From Lepisosteus oculatus (lineage: Eukaryota > Chordata > Actinopteri > Semionotiformes > Lepisosteidae), in assembly GCF_040954835.1 (NCBI RefSeq), contig NC_090697.1, positions 3,856,501 to 3,920,500 on the forward strand: a stretch of 64,000 bases of DNA, in the 5' to 3' direction. Below, one piece after another: positions 12,532 to 23,310 of this stretch (positions within the stretch are counted from its first letter, which is position 1; every line of letters starts with the position of its first letter). The notes under the pieces were generated by a model. It was given only the letters and a program-made list of their open reading frames with translations, ran no database searches and was not told where the DNA came from. The translations under genes and the position numbers were made by a program.

Positions 12532-13446
12532 TTTAGATGCAGCCATTTAAAATGTATGAGGCATCAGGCATGTGATGCTGATGATAATGTGATGCAGGAC
12601 TGCAGTTCACAGTAAAACCAGAAGGGTAGCACAGTGAATCTTTAAAATATGACAGCTGTATAGGTGTAGCGGAGATAGTTTAGGCACGGCGATGACATCG
12701 CCCTCCCTGCGCGTAGCTGGGAGCTCAGCGGCCTGGGCTGAGAGAGGTCTCCTTAAGGTCACTCAGCTGGTTTCCTGTTGTATTACACCAGCATGTGAAA
12801 AGCATGGTGAATCGGAGATTCTCAAGACTTGCTTTCTATGATTGGAAACGAATGCTTGATCGGATCAACGAAATGCTGCGGTGTTACTTTTTGTCAATGA
12901 GAAAATAAAGTCTTTTCGTTTACAAAGACGGTTACGAAGAATGTGGACCAGGGTAATACTTTGAGTTTACAGCTTGTCCAAGGTCATTCATTCTTAATAC
13001 TATTAGTAATATCTTTGGTAAAGACTTTGATGCATAAGATATTTCTGCATAATTAAAATATTTATGATAAAGGTGGTAGGTTGTGTACTTTTGTCCAACT
13101 GAGCACTCTTGCTTTCATAAAATATACCAACTTTTTAATGTATAATGATTAACATGCTGTAACGCACATTTCAAATTTAAAAGTCTATAGAGTATATAAC
13201 TTAAATTCTTAATTTAATAGATTGTCCCTCGGTAGTGATCGGAATTCGCAACCGGGTGTTTTCTGGTGACAGCTCAAATGCTATACATGAGAGGTTAAGC
13301 TTTATTAGCTCCACCTGGCGGTTATTCTGGATACTATTATCTTACTGCGGTATTATACGGTATAACGTGATATGACGTGTTATAACGCGACACGCCCACC
13401 GCGTTTTACCGTGGTGTGCCCCACTCGTTTTGAATGGCTGCATCTG
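12532..13446. mobile_element. Short member of the CAGATGCAGCC element family
   Basis: The right end is TTTTGAATGGCTGCATCTG followed by TA (13447-13448). The left end is a slightly changed TAGATGCAGCCATTTAAA. In the unit upstream of receptor 4 the matching place reads straight through a TA (52443-52444) into the same AATGGAGACC phrase, giving an empty site on the right side. The interior includes a run near 12950-13130 that is found inverted near 46170-46350. It also holds a tRNA-like repeat (12617-12793). Confidence 0.65.
12617..12793 (+). repeat. Dispersed repeat of about 180 bp, copy 1
   Basis: The phrase CAGAAGGGTAGCACAGTGAA, the ACGGCGATGACATCGCCCTC part and the CTGAGAGAGGTCTCC part recur at 21703-21890 and 40062-40236. 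In the other two copies the segment goes on to CACCAGAGACCCAGGTTTG, which looks like a weak tRNA T-arm. It may be an old tRNA-derived SINE, but I cannot name the family. Confidence 0.55.
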
Positions 13447-13672
13447 TATTTCAAAATGGAGACCTAAATTAAGAAAATAGAAGGGCCAGGAAGTTCATAT
13501 TGAGTGAAACTCCTGGAATGATCAAAAATCTTCAATAAACCATAAAATATCTAATAACACGTGACAAACTATTTAAAGTGTGAAAAAGAAAAGGTAACTA
13601 TTATTTAATTCAGTGAAACTTTCTCCTAAACTATTGTAACTATTGTACTATTGTAAGTATGTATTAATAATG

Positions 13673-13865
13673 AACAAGTAACAGGTTTATTCCATGCTAA
13701 ACAAAGAAGAAAGAAAACACAACGTTTCGGCCGTGGAACCTTCTTCAGGTGTCCTGAAGGCTCCGTGGCCGAAACGTTGTGTTTTCTTTCTTCTTTTTTC
13801 AGTATGGAATAAACCTATTACTTGTTCCTTTGTAGCCTACGCATGCTGAGGCAGCTACCCACCTG
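13673..13865. mobile_element. Penelope-like element tail, inverted dimer with 14-bp target duplication
   Basis: Two copies of the same tail face each other: a minus-strand half (13673 to about 13750) and a plus-strand half (about 13752-13865). Each half has the GGCCGAAACGTTGTG phrase, the CTTTCTTCTTTTTTCAG run and the ATAAACCTATTACTTGTTC end. The whole is flanked by a perfect 14-bp direct repeat ATGTATTAATAATG (13659-13672 and 13866-13879). Units 2, 3 and 4 lack it and read through one copy of that sequence, so it entered as one piece after the duplications. The family is assigned from the longer copy at 50187-51100, which encodes a GIY-YIG domain. Confidence 0.8.
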
Positions 13866-14499
13866 ATGTATTAATAATGTTTGAGTGGGGAGTTGTGTCA
13901 GCATGCGTATGCTGCAAAGGATCTGGTATTAAGTACTGAAAGAAACACTTTACTTTTGGAGCATTCTTCATTATGTATTTATAATTCCAAAATGCAAACT
14001 GCAGTATATAAAGGAAATATGGTTAGACCTAACAACCTATAATATGTCACGAAACTGCAGGGCTTCTTCAAAACACGATTAAGACATGTTCTTTAGATTT
14101 TCACAAAAGACCTAAAGTTCATGCATAATTCAAGTAATTGTAAATAACATGTAACAGATACACCTCACAGAAATCACATCTTTTACTATTGAACAGTCTT
14201 GCAAAAGTTAACAGAAATTAAAGAATCTAAAAATTTTTCTGTTTTTATCTTAATTTCAATTTCCACAAAAAGGGCATTCTCAGTGATTTGCATTCTTTAA
14301 AATATGAATATGTTGCCTATACTAATATTTAGTATCATTCTTTTATCATTCATTCTAAATACTTTAAACCTGCTTTGGTTGTTTTGGATACCATGACACT
14401 CCAAAAGTGTTAGAATACCTTTCTCAATTTCAGTAGTGCCTATGTCTCACAGGGCTATGAGCAGTTTTACAAAAGTTAGCTAATGATACTGTTGACCAT

Positions 14500-14690
14500 G
14501 GAGAGCAAGTGTGATGACAACTGTAAGACTTTCTGTGTCTCCCAGGTGAACATTAGCTGTAAAAATGTTCACAGAAACAGGTATAACTCTCCATTGATTA
14601 CATCTAGGGGCAGCATTACCACAGTGTGAACATTTATAAAGAGCCCAACACATAAAATTCAACAGCTGCATCAGAAAAATAATACTGGGG
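14500..14690 (+). promoter_or_regulatory. Conserved promoter, TATA box and non-coding exon 1 of receptor 1
   Basis: TATAAAG lies at 14635-14641. A GGGG|GTAAGT splice donor follows at 14691, so a short exon of roughly 25-30 nt is expected between about 14663 and 14690. No ATG lies in it. The block from about 14500 is also kept upstream of receptor 5, where most of the surrounding sequence is no longer alike, which suggests function. The intron would run 14691-15307 (617 bp). Confidence 0.6.
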
Positions 14691-15327
14691 GTAAGTGTTG
14701 AAAGTTTTTTCAGCTAATAAAATTAGTGGTCCAACTTTAACAGAATCCAAATATAGGCTATGATAAGAAAATAAATATTTTGTGATGGCATTGTTCATAC
14801 AGATTTTAAATTATTCCACAATACACCTTTAGCTTGAAGATATTTTGTTTTTAAAACATGAATGCAGGACAGGTAAATAGTGTAATTTTTAAAACATTTC
14901 TTTAATTCTGTGCAAAGTTCTAGATAGGCTCTGTCAAATAATTAATGCATTAATGAAACACCTTTAGACAGAAAATACTTAGGCATTTTGCAAATTATCC
15001 CCCCTTTTTCCTAATTTTGCCATTTGCAGGCAAAAGTTAAAAACAACATATCCTGAAAGTTTTTTTTTATTGGAAACAGACTCTTTCCAAAGAATCTCCA
15101 GATTTTTCATTCAGAAACTATTGTATTTTAATACACTGTCTTTTTACAGTATTTCATCGTAATATACTTGAACATATTGCCTTTTTAAATCATAATCAAT
15201 AACGTTCCTTACTTAGTGGCAAGAAAACATGGAAAACACAGTAAACTCAATTAAAACTCAGTGTATTGCTTTTGTAGGAAAATGGACTGTACAACGTCTT
15301 TTTTCAGGGACCATCACAATAGGAGAG

Positions 15328-16383
15328 ATGGGCTCTTCAGCCCGACAGAACTTCAATGTCACTGAAAATTCAGATATACACTTCTGTTTTGAATCCATCG
15401 CTGGCTCCTGTTCAAGGATAATCAAACCAGTTATCTTGCGATTTGTATTGTATTTTATTGTGGTGTTAATAATATTGACAACATTGTGTGGAAACTTTGT
15501 GGTCATGATTTCAATTGCATACTTCAAACAGCTCCATACCAACACAAATTATTTGATTCTCTCACTGGCAGTTTGTGATTTTCTATTGGGAGTAATCATC
15601 ATGCCTTATACAATGATTTTTGCTATTGAAGGTTGCTGGTACCTGGGAAGTTTGATTTGTCAAATACACTCAGCGACTGACATGATGCTCTCCACAGCTT
15701 CCATATTCCACTTGTGTTCCATCTCCATTGACCGTTACTTTGCTGTGTGTAACCCTCTGAGTTACAGAACCAAAATCACGTCTGATGTCATACTTCTGAT
15801 GATCATAATCAGCTGGGTAGTGTCAGGATTATTTGGCTTTACGATAGTTTTTCTAAAGCTGAATATAAAAGGCATTGAGGTTTTTTATTACAAATATATT
15901 GACTGTGTAGGAGGATGCATTGTATTTTTCAGTAAATTTTCTGGACCCCTATGCTCTCTGTTCTCATATTTCATTCCTGCATTTATCATGCTGGGTATTT
16001 ACTTTAAAATATATTTAGTAGCCAGAAAACAGGCAAAATCTATCAAAGATATAACACAACAGATTCAAGAATCTAAAGAGAACAAGGTTGGAGTTTCCAG
16101 TCAGCAGGAGAGAAAAGCTGCAAAAACCTTAGGCATAGTCGTTGGGGTGTTTGTATTCCTCTGGACTCCTTTTTTTGTTTGTATCTTCTCTAATCCTATT
16201 CTTGAGTATACAGTACCACCCATACTGATAGACACTGCATTCTGGTTTGGCTACTTAAATTCTGCTTGTAACCCCATTATTTATGCCTTTTTTTACTCCT
16301 GGTTCAGAAAAGCAACAAAAATGATCATCTCTGGTAAAATATTTGAAAGAGATTCTTGTTGGGCAAAGTTAATTGTAGAATAA
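15328..16383 (+). CDS. taar1: Trace amine-associated receptor 1-like, copy 1 (intact)
   Basis: A 351-residue class A GPCR expected to sense biogenic or trace amines at the plasma membrane. Seven membrane segments are visible. Key residues are an N-glycosylation site at N10, the N-terminal cysteines C20 and C28, N56 (TM1), D84 (TM2), C111 and the amine-binding D118 (TM3), DRY 135-137, the CVGGC loop (193-197), W279/P281 (TM6), W306/Y309 and NPIIY 315-319 (TM7). The tail GKIFERDSCWAKL strongly recalls the mammalian TAAR1 tail (GKIFQKDSSRCKL). The start at 15328 is the first ATG after the TTTTTTCAG acceptor (exon from 15308) and gives the length shared by all intact copies. An in-frame ATG at 15229 would lie in the proposed intron. 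Copy-specific residues include I110, S115, D153 and S324. A candidate poly-A signal lies at 16673-16678. Confidence 0.92.
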   Translation: MGSSARQNFNVTENSDIHFCFESIAGSCSRIIKPVILRFVLYFIVVLIILTTLCGNFVVMISIAYFKQLHTNTNYLILSLAVCDFLLGVIIMPYTMIFAIEGCWYLGSLICQIHSATDMMLSTASIFHLCSISIDRYFAVCNPLSYRTKITSDVILLMIIISWVVSGLFGFTIVFLKLNIKGIEVFYYKYIDCVGGCIVFFSKFSGPLCSLFSYFIPAFIMLGIYFKIYLVARKQAKSIKDITQQIQESKENKVGVSSQQERKAAKTLGIVVGVFVFLWTPFFVCIFSNPILEYTVPPILIDTAFWFGYLNSACNPIIYAFFYSWFRKATKMIISGKIFERDSCWAKLIVE

Positions 16384-16800
16384 ATTAATTTAAAAATGCA
16401 ATATGTCTGACTTTCTAAACTGTAAGAAAGAAAGCTAACAGTATGTCATATACTGTACATGTGAGTTAATACAGCTTGTGCTCTACCTCTTTTTCCTTCC
16501 TAATGCTATTTTTTGGGGGTTTGTCACCCTCTGCTGTTGAGAGATTATTTGTTTTCAACAAAGTACCTTGCTTTAAATTGCAGAATCTGGTGATGTGATT
16601 TTTTTATTCGTTTATTGGCTATCAGAAAAGAAGCACTTCTTGCCTTATATTCCAGTGTCAGGATTAGTGAAAAATAAATTCATCTCAGATCAGGGACTGG
16701 GAACATTCTGGTATTTGAATATAACAAAATAACCTTATCCTTCCATACCACTCCTGGAATTTCAACATAACATTTATTCTCCAAAATATTATAATGGTTT

Positions 16801-17085
16801 GCATTTCTTTCCATTTCCTGGAGTGCTATCCATGTGGAGTTGGTATGTTCTCATTGATTCGCATTGACTTTCTCCAGGTGCTTTGGTTATCTCCTGAAGA
16901 CCAAAGACATACTGGTAGGTTAATTGGCTTCTGTAAAAATGTACCCTGCTCTGCATGTGTGTGTCTGTATGTGACCTGATATGAACTGACATCTTGTCCA
17001 GGGTGCATCCTGCCTTGTGCCTGTTAGGCTCCAGCTCCCCCTTGACCCTGAACTGGATAAAGGAGGTTGAAACTTGGATGGAAGA
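16801..17085 (+). repeat. Widespread fish interspersed repeat, unit 1 copy
   Basis: Contains the phrases CTCCAGGTGCTTTGGTTATC, AGACCAAAGACATACTGGTA, ATCTTGTCCAGGGTGCATCC and CCCTGAACTGGATAAAG, ending near TTGGATGGA. This wording is typical of an abundant fish repeat that ends in TGGATGGA runs. It recurs at 29334-29618 and 57049-57320 as part of the duplicated unit. The class (SINE or LINE tail) was not settled. Confidence 0.65.
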
Positions 17086-17229
17086 ACAAGGAAGTGTAGT
17101 AAATCACAAGTCAAAGTATTTTATTTTAATGTTAAGATTTGAAGTACACTGTACTATTAATTCATTGGCTTGCCTTTGGATTCTTCTGGCCTTTCTCCTG
17201 AAGCTTCTCTTTAACTTTATTCTGCTAGT

Positions 17230-17470
17230 TGGATCATGAGCGTCACTGGTCATGCCTGGGTACTGACGGGAGTCGTGACCTGAACACTGATCTGTTGCTA
17301 AATACTGTACACAGCCAATGGGCACAACAATAAGCACCACAGGCCGAGTCCAGCAACCTTTCAGCATTCATCTCCAAAGAAAAGAGTCTTTGCCACACTT
17401 CCCACTCCACAGACTTATTGGAGGACTTCACTATCAACACAGCTGAACCAGATCACTGGAGAAGATCGAT
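17230..17470 (+). repeat. Decayed LINE-type tail sequence, unit 1
   Basis: This matches 29763-30010 and, in pieces, 57440-57540 and 58090-58280. The better preserved version near 58165-58225 translates on the plus strand to a QHILEDCPLHRF phrase, typical of the extreme C terminus of some LINE polymerases. Only decayed wording is left here. Confidence 0.4.
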
Positions 17471-18950
17471 TGGCCCAGGAACTTTGCATTCACTAAATAA
17501 TAAGTAATCAATGAATGAACCTGAATAACACCTTATTTTAATTAAAATGTGTGTATAACCAGAATTTATCTCAGTTATAAATTCTATAATTCTTATATGT
17601 AATATAATACATACAGCATTTTTTCCTGACTCTGTACACATTTATTCAAATGTTGTGTTTACACAAACATCTCCTGGCAAGACCTTGCAATTCAACTGTA
17701 AACAATCTTTATTACTGCATTATATTTTCTAGTGAATGGGAAATGTTTACACATTTATTTTTCAATGTCATGTTTCATTGTAATAATGTTAATTATATAA
17801 AAAGTTAAAACATGTTTAGCATTTCCTTTATTTTAATTACATTAAATAGCTACATTTTGACTTCTTTATGTTTTCTAATACAGCATTTAAGAAGGTATGC
17901 CTTTTTGTTTCACAAATGTTTTCTTGAAGTAAAAGTAAATAAATTTCTTCATAAATTTGGAAAATGTAAGAGAGATTCTTTTCTCTATCTTGTTTTATCA
18001 TTTACAAAATCACTTATCTAGGAACAAAATAATATTTTGGTATTGTGACGCTAATATTTACATTATCCTAACTCTTAAATTCCAATGACACTCTCTGAAT
18101 AGAGCAGTAAATTTAGAGTATTTTATCCAAATTAAAATCTATTTTAATGTCTATATTTCAATATCCTTGCTTTCCATAATAGGCACTGTGAAAAGAACAG
18201 CTCAGATGTACTGTATACCCTTTAGACAAATACTTCAGAGTTAGAGCATTCAAATCTTTGTATTCTGTATATTGTTTTAATTAATTTGTGTATGTTTCAG
18301 GTAAGACAAAAATAATTAAGCATAAGACAGTTTAAGAGTTTAAATGTTTTTTTTTAGTTTTAGAATAGCATAGTTTTAGAAATGTATTTTATCTGAAAAT
18401 ACTCTAGACCAGCTTAATACATAAACATTAACATAAAAGAAGAACAGAAGGGAGAAACATTATGGTATTATTGTGTAGATGCATTAGCTACAAAAAGCTC
18501 ACTTACATATTTTAGTAAGTTGAAAATCAAAGCTTCTAACTGCAGTAGTTTTGAGATAATGAGATAATTCACACCAACAAGATATTATCCCCATTATCAG
18601 AAATCCCAGCAACCCAGAGGCTATCCCAGGAGCCCAGGGCACAAAGCAGCGCTCAACCCTGAATTCAGTGCTTATCCATTGCCAAGAATGAACATGCATG
18701 AATGAACATGAGTACACACAAAGCACCAGAGTACCTTATTTCAAGCAAAAATTAAATTGATAAAAGAATTAAGCTGATACTGAATGTTTTAATTTTCACT
18801 GTAAAAACAAAAATTAGGGAAAAACTCGGGGAAAACATGCAAACCTCACCCAAAAGGTTCCTTTGTCTGGAATAAAAACCCGGTACCGTGAGGCAGATAA
18901 ACTTCATATCATTGTAGGACCCCCATTACTACAAATAATGTTGAATTTTC
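17471..18950. other. Spacer of the duplicated unit, no gene seen
   Basis: AT-rich sequence shared with about 30010-31510 and partly with 58280-59300. It has no convincing open frame. In unit 2 the stretch near 30690-30800 (about 110 bp) is inverted relative to unit 1 near 18155-18265: the phrase around CTGTGAAAAGAACAGCTCAG reads in opposite directions in the two units. Confidence 0.5.
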
Positions 18951-19049
18951 AATACATTGAAATGTGCTTTATTTTCCTTTGTTCGCACAACATCCCTTAC
19001 ACAAAAGATTATTGGGTAAAAATATTTTTATTGTGTAACAATATTTTTA

Positions 19050-20520
19050 AAAATGAAAGTATTCTCCCCCCTTGAGTCAATACGTTATAGAGGCACCTTT
19101 TACAGCAATTAAAGTTTTCAGTCTTCTTTGACATGCATCAGCTTTGCAAATGTGAATTTGGAGGTTTTCGGCCATTCTTACTGATAGATATGCTCAGGCT
19201 CTGCGACACTAGATGGGGAGCATTGGTCAACACTATCTTCAAGTCGTTCCACAGATTCTCAGTCAGATTTATTGTGACAGAGAAATAAGTTCTGGATCCC
19301 GAGATGAAGTTAAACAGATTAGTTTTACTGCATGCAAGGAACAATAAAACCAAAGAATTGTACAAAGTGCCAGTACAAAACTTCCAGTTTATATAGCCCT
19401 TTTCTGCTGCTTCTGACGTAGCTCATTATTATGGTAATGGGGAGAGGCCATAGTGTTCGGACAGTTCACAGACTTTGCCCAAATGGTCAGTGTAAGGTTT
19501 CCTTCCTTGAGAAGGGGGGCATCTGGAATCCTTATCAGTTATCCCCCTTTCCTGTCATAACTCTAAGCCTGGAATGTCTTCTGTCACAAGAAGTCCAGAC
19601 CTTGTGCAGAAAGGAATCAGTTAACCCCTTCTTCACATCTTATATCTTTCTTCAGATTCAAGTCTGTACTTTGACTGAGCCATTCAAAGACATGATTTTG
19701 TTCTGAAGCCACTTTGGCTGTATGCTTAGGATCATTGCCATGTTAGAATGTGAATATTTACCCCAGCCTGACTGAAGCAGCTTCTCCACTAAGATTTGCC
19801 TGTATTTGGCTCCATATTCTATTCCCTCTATACTGACAAGTGTCCCAGTACTTGACACTGACAAGCATCACCACAGGATAAGCTGCCACCACCATGCCTC
19901 AACATAGGGAAGTATGCAGGTGATGAGCTGTGTTCAATTTGCACCAGACATAGCTCTTTGCTTTTAGGCCAAAGACAACAATGTTTGTTGCTGATGAGAT
20001 GCGTTTTCAATATAGTCTCGGGTTCTGCCATATGCCTTCTTGCAACACTCCAAGTATATTTTTACACAGTCTTTTCTTGGGATTGTCTTCTCCCACTCTC
20101 CCATAGAGGCTAAATTGTTGTAGTGCTGCAGAGATTGTTGTCCTCTGGACAGGTTCTCCTATCTCATGGGATTCTGTAGTTCTGAATGGTCATGGGGTCA
20201 TGTCTCATACTGAGGTCCTTCTTTCCAGTTTGTTCAGTTTGGAAGGATGGACTGCCCTTGGAGGAGTCTGGGTGATTCTTCAGAATCATTTTCCAGTGAA
20301 GGACCTGACTGTGCTCTTGGAAACTTTCAACACCCAAGATATGTTTTTATATCCCTCCTCAGATCTGTGCCTCTTCATAATTCTGCCATTGTGTTGTACA
20401 GACACTTCATTGTTCTTCATGTTAAAGGTTCTGCTTTGACATACACTGTCAACTGAGGAACATTATGTAGACAGGTGTGTTTATTTTGAAATGCTGTCAA
20501 CCATTTTAGTCTGTTGATGC
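19050..20520 (-). mobile_element. Tc1-like DNA transposon, unit 1 copy (decayed)
   Basis: Reading the minus strand gives scattered Tc1 transposase wording: GAKYRQILVEKLLQSGWGKY, a GGGSLSCG segment and an ENLWNDLKIV segment. The plus strand shows the usual Tc1 flank CCTTGAGTCAATACGTTATA near 19070 and GTAGACAGGTGTGT near 20470. Frameshifts and stops make it inactive. A 384-bp insertion splits it (19269-19652). Sister copies lie at 31590-33060 and 59410-60520. The exact terminal repeats were not identified, so the borders are approximate. Confidence 0.8.
19269..19652 (-). mobile_element. 384-bp insertion in the Tc1 copy, flanked by CAGAT
   Basis: The Tc1 copy in unit 5 (about 59640) reads straight through one CAGAT, whereas here CAGAT occurs on both sides (19264-19268 and 19653-19657) with 384 bp between. 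On the minus strand the insert has a TATATAAA box and, further on, a TTTTATTGTT run, and it begins near a TGAAGAAGG phrase and ends near TCTGTCACA, which recalls a solo LTR. The outermost bases do not fit TG...CA exactly, so the class is open. The same insert is in unit 2 (31811-32194). Confidence 0.6.
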
Positions 20521-21383
20521 GAGTCCCTTTGCCATTGATTATTCCATTGAGGACAGAGAAGAGCTCCATCATAAGCATTCTTTCCAAATCCACCTTCTTC
20601 TGGGGACCTGTAGGTCTTGCAGACCTTCATAACTCTGTGAGCTGACCGCGTCTCCACTTGCTTGGCTGAAGAAGGGCATCTGATTGACAGGTGTCATGGT
20701 GTTTTGTCTTTCCTTTCTAACTCTTTTGTTTCCCCTCTGTTTCAGTTATATTTCCTACGAGCTCAATATCTCCATTTGCCTCATGTGTCACCTATGACTG
20801 TTAGGTGATTGATGGGCATATGGTCAAACAGTGTGTCCAAATAATTCTGTGAAAACCACTGTTTGATGTGTTGTTTGTGCTAGGGTGTTGGTAAGATCTG
20901 AAAGACAGAGCAGACACAAAAGAGAAAAAAATCACCATACTCAACAAAAATACTGGCCATTACATGTACAGTGTATTCTGGACTCCAGCTTTCCCACAAC
21001 ACCATATAGGATAAAGAGGATAGAAAATCATCATGGAATCATTGGATTTTTCTGTCTGACCTCCTCTTGTTTGAAACCTGTCTTATGTTTTTAATTTCAC
21101 TCAGTAAATCATACCTTCAATGTGTCATGAGATACTGCTTTAACTTCCCACCCATGGACAGATTAACACTTCTGTGGGTACTGGAATCATAGATTTTTAT
21201 GAGTCTTTAACTCAATTTAAAACAAAACCACAATTCTGCCTTAGAAGCATACCACACACACACAGAAACATATATATAACATTAAATACAGTTAAGTGAC
21301 TTTTCCTTATTATCTATCAGATTATGTGTAATGGTAGTGTAATATGGGCAGAGTGAGATTTGTGTATACAGTATGTATTAGTT
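20521..21383. other. Unit spacer with the empty target site of the 5.8-kb element
   Basis: No gene was recognised. The TA at 20793-20794 (CACCTATGACTG) is the unoccupied site matching the place where unit 2 carries the 5.8-kb element. The run from about 20795 to 21383 matches 39146-39735. Confidence 0.6.
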
Positions 21384-21700
21384 TAGGTGGGTAGCTGCGT
21401 CAGCATGCGTAGGCTGCAAAGGAACAAGTAATAGGTTTATTCCATATTGAAAAAAAGAAGAAAGAAAACAATGTTTCGGCCATGGAGCCTTCTTCATGTG
21501 TGAGATAGACAGGGCAGTAAGCAAAGGTAATGTAGCAGGAGAACAAAAGCTGGGAGAGAGGAGGAGTGAGAGGCGGGAGCAGGGGACAGAAAGAGAGGCC
21601 AATCAAGAGGTGTGAAGTCAGAATAGGTGTAGGGAGGTGTGAAATGAAACCTACAATGAATAGAGAGAATTTAGAAGAAAAGTAGCCTGTCGTTAAGAGA
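21384..21700 (-). mobile_element. Penelope-like element 3' fragment, unit 1 copy
   Basis: Minus-strand tail of the same family as 50187-51100. It has the AACAAGTAATAGGTTTATTCC phrase (complement of the element end), the A-rich run, the TTTCGGCCATGGAGCCTTCTTC core and further body sequence with the AGACAGGGCAGTAAGCAAAG phrase. Unit 2 carries the same insertion at 39737-40056, so it predates that duplication. Confidence 0.75.
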
Positions 21701-21702
21701 AA

Positions 21703-21890
21703 AAACCAGAAGGGTAGCACAGTGAATCTTTAAAATACGACAGCTCTGTAGGTGTAGCGGAGATAGTTTGGGCACGGCGATGACATCGCCCTCCCTGCAC
21801 ATAGCAGGGACCTCAGCCGCTTGGGCTGAGAGAGGTCTCCTTTAGGTCACTTGGCTGGTTCCCTGTTGCATTACACCAGAGACCCAGGTT
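21703..21890 (+). repeat. Dispersed repeat of about 180 bp, copy 2
   Basis: Same family as 12617-12793 (CAGAAGGGTAGCACAGTGAA, ACGGCGATGACATCGCCCTC). It directly follows the Penelope-like fragment and is shared with 40062-40236 in unit 2. Confidence 0.55.
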
Positions 21891-22204
21891 TGTGCCCTAT
21901 TGTTGCGACGGTCACATATGGTTGATATACACATATAGAAAAATCTTATTTTCTGAAGAAAAAATTATATAGATGATAACGGTTTGCAATACCTAATTTA
22001 TTTATGCTTCTTTATTGTGCATTTATTATGCAGCGTCTGCTTGCTGTATACAGACATAATACCTGGTTCATATGAATTGTGGCCTCTCACTATTTCTGTC
22101 TGCTACAGATCTGCATTTTATGGTTATGCATTTCACTGTAGTTACGTAAAAACATATTTTATTCCTTACATAAAATATATCTCTGTGACATATGGAATAT
22201 AAAG
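21891..22204. other. Unit spacer, no gene seen
   Basis: AT-rich; the beginning matches 40237-40353 of unit 2. Nothing coding was recognised. Confidence 0.4.
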
Positions 22205-22216
22205 CATCATTCTGAA

Positions 22217-22395
22217 GTAGTTTATGTTGGTAGTTGCGTCAGCATGCGTAGGCTGCAGAGGAACAAGTAATAGGTTTATCCGTGCTGAAAAGAGAAGAAA
22301 GAAAACACAATGCTTACACCAGAAGAAGGCTCCGCAGCCGAAAGTTGTGTTTTCTTTCTTCTCTTTTCAGCATGGAATATATCTGTTACTTGTTC
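22217..22395. mobile_element. Penelope-like element tail, inverted dimer with 12-bp target duplication
   Basis: Two tails face each other: a minus-strand half from 22217 to about 22310 and a plus-strand half to 22395. Both end in the AACAAGTAATAGG/TACTTGTTCC motif. The flanks carry a perfect 12-bp direct repeat CATCATTCTGAA (22205-22216 and 22396-22407). The core phrase here is AGAAGGCTCCGCAGCCGAAA. Confidence 0.8.
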
Positions 22396-22407
22396 CATCA
22401 TTCTGAA

Positions 22408-22835
22408 ATGTTTGCTTATTACAAAAGGACCACTCTCTTTATAATTTTCATGAAAAAGTATTGATTTTAGGTTTTTCAAAAACAGTAAAATACATTTTTC
22501 TCACTATAAAGCAACTTCCTCCTTCCAATTCCCCAAAAAGCTCTCACTCTCCAGGTCTGCCCAGCCCTAGCAGTATGTATCTAAAATTTAAAGAATTCTA
22601 CGTAAAATCAAGATAGGACAGGATAAGATAACACCAAATTAGAGAATCAGAGGGTCTCACAAAAACATTAAGTGCATAATATAATTTTGAGAAGTTTTGG
22701 AATGTTTTTTAATTCAATTCCACAATGAAATTCCCAATAATTATAGGTGATAAAGCTTGGTATAAGCGGTCTAACAAAAATACATAAATGCAAGAGACTA
22801 ATCGTTATATTTTCCCTTTGCAATCCAGTGGATTA
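22408..22835. repeat. Left flank of the receptor unit
   Basis: From about 22490 the sequence matches 52030-52389 upstream of receptor 4 (CTCACTATAAAGCAACTTCC, ATGAAATTCCCAATAATTAT), so this belongs to the duplicated unit. No gene was seen. Confidence 0.6.
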
Positions 22836-23039
22836 TACAGATGCAGCCATTCAAAACGAACGGGGTACGCTGCAGTAAAACGTGGTGGGTGTTACGCATT
22901 CCACTCGCGCTGCTCTTCCTTCTTGCATTCCCACGCGCACACCCTGTAAAACAAGCTCACGCCGCAAGTAAACGCCAATCACCTTTCTCTCCCGTCTCTA
23001 TTTTAGTTTTCCTTTTTCCTCACTTCCCCGCTCACTATT

Positions 23040-23310
23040 GCGGATGCTCCCCAGTGCGCGTTTACCTCTTGCTTCTCTCCGGTTTTCGATCTCCTAGTCT
23101 GCTTCTCGTTTTCGGTTTCGCCTTGTGATTTGGATTGCTGCTTCCTCGTTTGTACTTCCTTGTTCAGAACTACTCGCCTGCTTCCTGGATTCGATTTCGC
23201 CTAGTGTTTTTGGATTGTTGCTTCCTCCTTGTCTCTCTGTGTTCCGACCTACTCGCCTGCCTCCTGGTTTTCGTTTTAGCCTAGCGTTTCTGCTTTGTGT
23301 CTTTCTGTCT
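23040..23310. repeat. Imperfect tandem repeat, period about 80 bp
   Basis: GGATTG(C/T)TGCTTCCTC occurs at 23132 and 23212, and ACTCGCCTGC at 23172 and 23251. TTTTCG-type and CGCC(T)-type phrases are spaced alike. About three pyrimidine-rich units lie close to the left end of the element. The open frames here are a by-product of the repeat. Confidence 0.7.

Noticed and set aside
14480-14671. Conserved 63-codon minus-strand frame upstream of receptors 1-3
   Set aside because: Conservation is explained by the duplicated unit and promoter; it is not a clean frame upstream of receptors 4 and 5.
15229-15327. Upstream in-frame ATG extending receptor 1 by 33 residues (similar at 44612, 53987, 62828)
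   Set aside because: The extensions differ in length and wording between copies, lie before a strong T-rich CAG acceptor, and would spoil the common 351-residue length.
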